Shown: positions 29,208 to 33,335 of the stretch, in pieces
Position numbering within the stretch: position 1 is the first letter of the stretch
Layout: every line of letters starts with the position of its first letter
IMG/VR virus record: IMGVR_UViG_3300033148_001466
Coordinates: 1-33,335 of that record
Reading direction: 5' to 3' (one strand)
Length of the DNA: 33,335 nt
DNA from: a virus
The notes under the pieces: generated by a model
What the model was told of the DNA's origin: nothing
Seen by the model: the letters and a program-made list of their open reading frames with translations, nothing else
Databases searched by the model: none
Made by a program: the position numbers and the translations under genes

Positions 29208-30051
29208 GTGGCAACGATGGAAGAATATAATGAAATGCTATCCATTTGAGGAAAAGCGCTTAGCTAAATGGGAACCTCCTTACATCATTCAACCTAAATA
29301 TGATGGAGTTAGATGTAGAGCTATACCACTTGAAAGTGGAGATTATATTCTACTATCAAGTGAAGAAAATGTCATCTATTCAGTTCCTCATATCAATGAA
29401 GAATTAAAAAGTCTTTCAGTAACTCACTGGGAGTATGATGGCGAACTTTACACTCACGGAATGAGTTTTGAACAGATCACTTCTATAACTTCTCGAACAG
29501 TTAATATTCATTCTGATTACAAAGAGATGAACTTTCATATTTTTGATATAGTAACTGATAAACCTCAACACACTCGATTATCACTACTAATCGGAATGAA
29601 GAATGAGTTCAAGAAATATTTACATCTTCAGCTATCTAAATACTGGATATGTGATAATCTTGAGGAGATAATGAGAGTTTACGATAAACTTATCTCTATG
29701 GATTATGAAGGGATTATTGTAAGACATTGCCAAGCTCCTTATGAACGTAAACGTAGTCTATGGGTTATGAAATTCAAGCCTAAAAAGGAGGATAACTATA
29801 TCATCAAGGGTTATAAAGAAGAAATGTCAATTAGCGGCAGTCCGAAAGGGTGTCTCGGGACTCTCATATGTGAAAGTGGAGACGGAAATGAATTCTCGAT
29901 TGGCACAGGATTTACTGATGAAGTACGATATGCTTTATGGATGCAGAAAGAGAGCTTACTTGGAAGTACTGCAAGAATTCAATATCAGCACTTAACCTCA
30001 GGAAAAAAGGTTCCTAGATTTCCAGTATTTATGGAGGTAATAGATGGATAA
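29200..30051 (+). CDS. ATP-dependent DNA ligase
   Basis: This 283-aa ligase starts at ATG 29200 (MAKWQRWKNIMK), chosen for its AAGGAG SD; a longer in-frame start at 29164 has none. Motif I is QPKYDGVRCRA, with the AMP-accepting Lys33. Motif III is YDGELYTHG, motif IV is DYEGIIVRH, and motif V is LWVMKFKP followed by YIIKGY. A short OB-fold domain follows. The size is that of minimal phage ligases. It seals nicks in phage DNA during replication or repair, with ATP as cofactor. Confidence 0.9.
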   Translation: MAKWQRWKNIMKCYPFEEKRLAKWEPPYIIQPKYDGVRCRAIPLESGDYILLSSEENVIYSVPHINEELKSLSVTHWEYDGELYTHGMSFEQITSITSRTVNIHSDYKEMNFHIFDIVTDKPQHTRLSLLIGMKNEFKKYLHLQLSKYWICDNLEEIMRVYDKLISMDYEGIIVRHCQAPYERKRSLWVMKFKPKKEDNYIIKGYKEEMSISGSPKGCLGTLICESGDGNEFSIGTGFTDEVRYALWMQKESLLGSTARIQYQHLTSGKKVPRFPVFMEVIDG

Positions 30052-30068
30052 TAAGAAGATCCTGTGAT

Positions 30069-30206
30069 ATGAGCCCTATACCAATTATATCTTGTCATAA
30101 TTGTAAGCCTGATCTATGGAAAGTAATTAACATTGGAAAGGGAGAATACAAATGTCAGAAGTGTGGAAAGATTATTAATGAAGTTCTAAAAAGAAAGGAG
30201 AACTAA
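30069..30206 (+). CDS. 45-aa zinc-ribbon protein
   Basis: This small ORF encodes MSPIPIISCHNCKPDLWKVI followed by EYKCQKCGKIINEV: two CxxC knuckles 17 residues apart, a typical zinc ribbon. The SD is weak (AAGAAG, distant). It lies 17 nt after the ligase, and its 3' end supplies the AAAGGAG SD of the HIRAN gene. Possibly a DNA- or RNA-binding accessory. Confidence 0.65.
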   Translation: MSPIPIISCHNCKPDLWKVINIGKGEYKCQKCGKIINEVLKRKEN

Positions 30207-30207
30207 A

Positions 30208-30537
30208 ATGGAAGAAAAAGCACTATACGAATTCTATGTAGCAGGAGTCCAGTTCCATGATTTATCTGCTTGCATCAATGATATTAAGGTAGATGATATC
30301 TTGGCCCTTAGAACAGAACCTACTAACAGATTTGACCCTAATGCAGTCAGAATTGAACTTAATCTTGATGATCATAGCATAATGCTTGGCTATATTCCTG
30401 CTAAAGGTGAGGGATTATCTGCTAAGGTTTCTGCTAAATTAGAAATGGACCCTTTGATTTGTAAGGTTTTGGAAGTTAATCCCGGAGCAAAGACTTGGGA
30501 ACAGTTAAAAGTTGGAATCTTTAATTTGGAGGATTAA
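30208..30537 (+). CDS. HIRAN-domain protein
   Basis: This 109-aa protein consists of one HIRAN domain: FYVAGVQFHDL, a DDILALRTEPTNRFDPNAVR block (the 'EP.N.yDpnAv.v' signature) and MLGYIPAKGEGLSAKV. HIRAN domains bind DNA ends or ssDNA at damaged or stalled replication sites (as in HLTF/Rad5) and also occur alone in phages. SD AAAGGAG. Together with the ligase it belongs to a DNA-metabolism set. Confidence 0.85.
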   Translation: MEEKALYEFYVAGVQFHDLSACINDIKVDDILALRTEPTNRFDPNAVRIELNLDDHSIMLGYIPAKGEGLSAKVSAKLEMDPLICKVLEVNPGAKTWEQLKVGIFNLED

Positions 30538-30540
30538 GAG

Positions 30541-30885
30541 ATGCGTAAATTCTATTGTTCGTCTTGTGGGATTGAACTAACCTACATTCGCAAAGCTATC
30601 CCTGGAAAAGGTTACATCGCTAACATGATTGAGCCTCATGAATGTGAAGGGTTTGCTATTAAGGAAACTATTGATGACAAAGAAACCCTTCTCCAAATCA
30701 TAGAGAACCTTAAACCTATAGGTAGAGCCATTGTTGCAAAAGACAAAGGTAAACCTATAAATCAATTTAACCCTGGTGATCATAGAGATGATAAATCAAA
30801 GATAACATCAAGTGCTCCTGCAAGTATTCTTAGTTCTGTCAAATCTATGAGTACATCAGATAAGGAGTTAGACGATGATATGTAG
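30541..30885 (+). CDS. Protein with N-terminal zinc knuckle
   Basis: This 114-aa protein has SD GGAGG. It begins MRKFYCSSCGIELTYIRKAI, followed by MIEPHECEGFAI. There is one CxxC pair plus a CxxH-like later part, so zinc binding is probable but incomplete by eye. The C-terminus is polar and Ser/Lys-rich (SSAPASILSSVKSMSTSDKE), probably disordered. It overlaps the next gene by 11 nt. Function unknown. Confidence 0.68.
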   Translation: MRKFYCSSCGIELTYIRKAIPGKGYIANMIEPHECEGFAIKETIDDKETLLQIIENLKPIGRAIVAKDKGKPINQFNPGDHRDDKSKITSSAPASILSSVKSMSTSDKELDDDM

Positions 30886-31075
30886 ATTTTGTGGTAATAA
30901 ACTATATTGTCAAGATAGTAGGCAATCAGACAAGTATACTCGTATAAGAGAATACGGTTGTGCTGACTGTAACAAAGTATTTAACTCAATAGAACAACTT
31001 GACCCTGAACCCCTCAACAAAGATATGCAAAAAAGCTTTGTTGAATATGTGAAAGCGAGAAAGGAAAATGCCTAA
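30875..31075 (+). CDS. NrdR-like zinc-ribbon protein
   Basis: This 66-aa protein has ICRFCGNKLYCQDSRQSDKY and EYGCADCNKVFNSIEQLD. The arrangement CxxC, 'DSR', Arg/Tyr-rich turn, CxxC, then 'F.s.E' closely follows the zinc ribbon of the NrdR repressor of ribonucleotide reductase, without its ATP-cone. It could be a stand-alone DNA-binding ribbon. It overlaps both neighbouring genes. Confidence 0.72.
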   Translation: MICRFCGNKLYCQDSRQSDKYTRIREYGCADCNKVFNSIEQLDPEPLNKDMQKSFVEYVKARKENA

Positions 31076-31373
31076 AGTATATGTTGTAAATAAAAGTACT
31101 CATGACTTCAGCGGAGCAAAGAAATTTGGCAAGTTAATATACTGTACTGAAGGTCGAATGAATCGCTTTGATACTAATAATATGTTGAGGAAATTTAGTG
31201 ATGCAATGAGGAATTCTAACGAAGATGATTATATATTGCTATGTTCACTAAATGTCATGAACGCTATGGCATGTGCAACCTTTGCCTGGAAGCATGGAAC
31301 ACTTAACTTACTTCTTTACAAAGATAGAGCCTACATGGAGCGTAATCATAAATTTAATAAGTCAATTAAATAA
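31068..31373 (+). CDS. Conserved early phage protein, function unknown
   Basis: This 101-aa protein starts MPKVYVVNKSTHDFSGAKKF, continues with GKLIYCTEGRMNRFDTNNML and a hydrophobic strand, YILLCSLNVMNAMACATFAW, and has a basic end. I recall short proteins with 'VYVVNKS.HDFS.A..YG.L...T.G' in several phages, of unknown role. The SD AGGA is close. Its stop lies in boundary repeat copy 11. Confidence 0.75.
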   Translation: MPKVYVVNKSTHDFSGAKKFGKLIYCTEGRMNRFDTNNMLRKFSDAMRNSNEDDYILLCSLNVMNAMACATFAWKHGTLNLLLYKDRAYMERNHKFNKSIK

Positions 31374-31384
31374 ATTAATTTACT
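31360..31384. repeat. 25-bp palindromic boundary repeat, copy 11
   Basis: AGTCAATTAA...AATTTACT. It includes the TAA stop (31371-31373) of the preceding gene and lies 2 bases before the next ATG, where an SD would be. Confidence 0.88.
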
Positions 31385-31386
31385 TA

Positions 31387-31539
31387 ATGATTGTTAGTTC
31401 ACTTCTATTCACTGGTGTATATTTTTCAGGCCAGGTGCTTCTTGCTTGGAAAGATGAACAGGATAGAAAACCATTAATTATTGAAAGGTACTATGAGCAA
31501 GTAGCACCAAGTGTCTGGATAGAAAGGAGTAAGAGATGA
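31387..31539 (+). CDS. 50-aa membrane-anchored peptide
   Basis: ATG 31387 directly follows boundary repeat copy 11 and has no SD. The product MIVSSLLFTGVYFSGQVLLA begins with a transmembrane or signal-like segment, followed by a charged soluble part (WKDEQDRKPLIIERYYEQVA). The stop overlaps the next start (ATGA). Translation may depend on coupling from the 101-aa gene. Confidence 0.55.
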   Translation: MIVSSLLFTGVYFSGQVLLAWKDEQDRKPLIIERYYEQVAPSVWIERSKR

Positions 31540-31706
31540 TAAGTGAAAGAATGTTAAGGAAGTGGAGGAAGGAAGCGCTACAAAATATTAAGTATATAAG
31601 AACTAAAGCAATTGAACAAACACAAGTAAATGAGGAGATAGAAGATCAAAATAGAATTCTTAGGATGACTCAAGAACTCCTCGACCAACATCTTTTGAGT
31701 AAATAG
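31536..31706 (+). CDS. 56-aa coiled-coil protein
   Basis: SD AAGGAG; the ATG overlaps the previous TGA. The product (MISERMLRKWRKEALQNIKY, QTQVNEEIEDQNRILRMTQE, LLDQHLLSK) is one long charged helix, likely a coiled coil. Function not visible. Confidence 0.66.
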   Translation: MISERMLRKWRKEALQNIKYIRTKAIEQTQVNEEIEDQNRILRMTQELLDQHLLSK

Positions 31707-31715
31707 GGGAAAGCT

Positions 31716-31913
31716 ATGAATGTAAATATTTATGGGCTATCAATATTTGCTGAGGGAAAGATAAAATATAAAGATGAAGTATATGCACGAGGATTTAGGT
31801 TCTATACATTTGATTATTTCACAGATGAAGATACACACAAGATTGGCTTTGGACTTAGATTGTGGAATATTGGTATATCAATAAGTAAAACTACAGAATA
31901 TATAGATGAATAA
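31716..31913 (+). CDS. 65-aa beta-rich protein
   Basis: SD AGGGGA. Strands NVNIYGLSIFAEGKIKYKDE and ARGFRFYTFDYFTDEDTHKI and a final IGFGLRLWNIGISISK suggest a small beta sheet. It sits before the nuclease gene in the same transcript. Not recognised. Confidence 0.66.
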   Translation: MNVNIYGLSIFAEGKIKYKDEVYARGFRFYTFDYFTDEDTHKIGFGLRLWNIGISISKTTEYIDE

Positions 31914-31927
31914 ATAAGGAGGATAAG

Positions 31928-32269
31928 ATGATAACTGAACATCCATCTTGGACCATAATCGACTCATCTAAAATAGACGACTACCTCCGCTGTCCTCGGC
32001 GCTTCTTCTTTTCTCATGTTTTAGGTTGGCGCCTTGATGTCCCAATACATGATCTTTACTTTGGTGAGTGTTGGCACATGGCTCGTGAATACCAACTAAT
32101 CCATGGGTATGAGGAAGTCGAGGCAGCTCACAATGTATTCCTCAAACACTATCGTAAGAAGTTCCCTGAAAGCACAGATCCTAATTTTCGACCAAAGGTA
32201 CCTGATGCTGTTTATCAAGCCCTATTAAACTTTCGTGTAACTTACTTGTGGGACGGTTCCAATAGATAG
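31928..32269 (+). CDS. Cas4/RecB-like nuclease, N-terminal part (frameshifted)
   Basis: This 113-aa frame has SD AAGGAGG. It begins SSKIDDYLRCPRRFFFSHVL, the 'S.l..y..CPr.f.y' opening of PD-(D/E)XK Cas4/RecB-like nucleases, with the first Cys that may bind an Fe-S cluster. FGECWHMAREYQLIHG follows. It stops at TAG 32267-32269. The remainder of the same protein is found in another frame, joining near 32247-32251. A full protein would be about 310 residues. Confidence 0.75.
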   Translation: MITEHPSWTIIDSSKIDDYLRCPRRFFFSHVLGWRLDVPIHDLYFGECWHMAREYQLIHGYEEVEAAHNVFLKHYRKKFPESTDPNFRPKVPDAVYQALLNFRVTYLWDGSNR

Positions 32270-32291
32270 TAGACGCCATCTACACTTCCGA

Positions 32292-32858
32292 ATGGACTCA
32301 CTGTTAAAGCGTAAAGAAGATGGAAGGATTTTTTCTTGGGACCATAAGACAACAAAAGCCAGCTATATAAGATGGCAATCTTGGGACATGCAGTTTTTTC
32401 TAAGTGTTCAAAATGGCACTTACACTCACTGCATGTATTGTATATTTCCACCTGAGCAGGTTCTTGGAGTTGAGTTCTGCGGAGTCGGATTTGAATACCT
32501 TTCTCGTGGATCTAAGCAACGTCCTGCTGGATATTACTCTGAACTAAAGCGTGTTCCTGCTTTCAAATCCCCTGACCAAATGAACGTGTGGTTGTGGACA
32601 GTTATTGACACCTACAACGATATTGAAAGAGATTTTGATAGACTAAGTCATTGTACTGAAGATGATGCAGTTCTTCAAGCCTTTCCTATTCGTGAAACTG
32701 GCTGTACCATGTATAGAGGATGTGAGTTCCATGACCTATGTGTTCTGTGGAGTAATCCACTTCGTCAATGTCAAGAGCCTCCTCTTGGATATAGGCAAGA
32801 GTTTTGGGACCCTTCGATAAAGGACTCCAGGAATAAGATGAATCTTGAATGGAGATAG
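32292..32858 (+). CDS. Cas4/RecB-like nuclease, C-terminal part (frameshifted)
   Basis: This is the second part of the nuclease. The frame is open from about 32239 and encodes GTVPIDSRRHLHFRMDSLLK, then GRIFSWDHKTTKASY. The Asp of RMDSLL and the D-x-K of WDHK are the PD-(D/E)XK catalytic residues. Three Cys near the end (ETGCTMYRGCEFHDLC) suit the C-terminal Fe-S cysteines. The first ATG, 32292, has no SD, supporting a broken gene or +1 frameshifting rather than a separate gene. The partner is probably the ATPase that begins at 33194. Confidence 0.75.
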   Translation: MDSLLKRKEDGRIFSWDHKTTKASYIRWQSWDMQFFLSVQNGTYTHCMYCIFPPEQVLGVEFCGVGFEYLSRGSKQRPAGYYSELKRVPAFKSPDQMNVWLWTVIDTYNDIERDFDRLSHCTEDDAVLQAFPIRETGCTMYRGCEFHDLCVLWSNPLRQCQEPPLGYRQEFWDPSIKDSRNKMNLEWR

Positions 32859-32860
32859 TT

Positions 32861-33181
32861 ATGATAGAAATAATGAATCTTAGAAATACTAAACCATCCT
32901 TACCTTATGACTTTAAAGTAGATAGAACAACTCCTCTTGGGAACAAGTTCGTGATGCATAAAGAGTCTGATAGAAACTTGGTATGTGATCAGTATGATGA
33001 ACACTTTTCTGATCTACTAGAATCTGAAAGACCGATGAAATACTTTATGCAGATATATACAGCTTATAAAGAGCATAGAACAGTAAGATTATTCTGTTGG
33101 TGTGCTCCAAAGAGATGTCATGCAGAAACTATTAAAAAAGTTTTAGATAACATTAAAAAAGCATTAGAAGAAATAAAATAA
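32861..33181 (+). CDS. DUF4326 family protein
   Basis: The start is ATG 32861 (MIEIMNLRNTKPSLPYDFKV) after a GGAG SD; ATG 32849 overlaps that SD. The 106-aa product has VDRTTPLGNKFVMH, CDQYDEHF and LFCWCAPKRCHAETI. These match DUF4326 ('R.tpLGNpf', 'CdqY', 'C.CaP..CHad.i'). The family is found in phages and plasmids; its activity is not established. The conserved Cys and His suggest a metal or active site. Confidence 0.85.
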   Translation: MIEIMNLRNTKPSLPYDFKVDRTTPLGNKFVMHKESDRNLVCDQYDEHFSDLLESERPMKYFMQIYTAYKEHRTVRLFCWCAPKRCHAETIKKVLDNIKKALEEIK

Positions 33182-33193
33182 GGAGATAACTAA

Positions 33194-33335
33194 ATGTCCT
33201 ACGATGCAAAGACTGAATTGGCTAAGGTAAGACAATACTACTCAGAAGATAAACTACAAAAACGCTTCAGTGCTTTAGTAACTGGTGAGACTAACTCAGG
33301 TAAGACATATCTATTAAGAACTTGCCGTAAACCTA
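33194..33335 (+). CDS. P-loop ATPase, Sak4-like start, incomplete
   Basis: SD AAGGAG. The visible 47 residues include TGETNSGKTYLLRT, a Walker A (GxxxxGKT). The spacing from the N-terminus and 'SGKT.LL.T' resemble phage nucleotide-binding (Sak4-type) recombination proteins, which are often encoded beside a Cas4/RecB-like exonuclease, as here. It continues beyond the window, so the family is provisional. Confidence 0.65.
   Translation, partial: MSYDAKTELAKVRQYYSEDKLQKRFSALVTGETNSGKTYLLRTCRKP

Noticed and set aside
30044-30067. Seven-codon ORF overlapping the ligase end
   Set aside because: It is too short to support and may only be part of the leader of the 45-aa ribbon gene.

Overview
This window is one contiguous stretch of a tailed double-stranded DNA bacteriophage (or prophage) genome. 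It is AT-rich and almost fully coding. Consecutive genes overlap or abut, and most have strong Shine-Dalgarno (SD) sites. Terminase, portal, scaffold-like, SU10-type major capsid and head-tail adaptor genes are all on the minus strand. No tape-measure, sheath or tail-tube gene is recognisable, and the distal genes look like internal virion proteins, so a short-tailed (podovirus-like) virion is likely but not proven. The sigma70-type promoters, Sec signal peptides and integron-type attC sites suggest a Gram-negative host. The species cannot be read from the sequence.

Layout: positions 1-22785 are a leftward virion block. Transcription starts at an extended -10 promoter (22805-22833) and runs TerS, a 55-aa protein, DUF1353, TerL, fibre-like exported proteins, a small membrane/metalloprotease cluster, portal, scaffold-like protein, beta-rich head proteins, major capsid (followed by a hairpin), adaptor, tail/virion proteins, and a gene that runs off the left edge. 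Positions 22786-23198 are a divergent control region. From 23199 to the right edge lies a rightward early block of many small genes, with promoters at 23059, 23960, 25000 and 28353 and two textbook terminators (23806 and 28852). It includes a DNA ligase, a HIRAN protein, NrdR-like and other zinc ribbons, a Cas4/RecB-like nuclease split by a frameshift, a DUF4326 protein and the start of a P-loop ATPase.

Four things stand out. (1) From 25903 to 27148 the early region holds a run of attC-like sites separated by tiny genes: an integron-type cassette array with no integrase in view (CALIN-like) inside a phage. Several cassettes encode zinc ribbons, and some cassette starts complement the R'' box at their own ends. 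(2) Eleven copies of a 25-bp near-palindrome (AGT...ACT around an AATTAA core) sit at gene or transcription-unit boundaries on both strands. (3) At 24000-24226, arrays of an 8-bp unit (WTATGTTG-like) face each other across an AT-rich centre, upstream of a possible ribbon-helix-helix gene: a candidate origin, partition or autoregulatory site. (4) A Cys-rich virion gene (4573-5487) is interrupted by one in-frame TGA, followed at the expected spacing by a hairpin with a GGUC loop. This is selenocysteine-like, but unproven.
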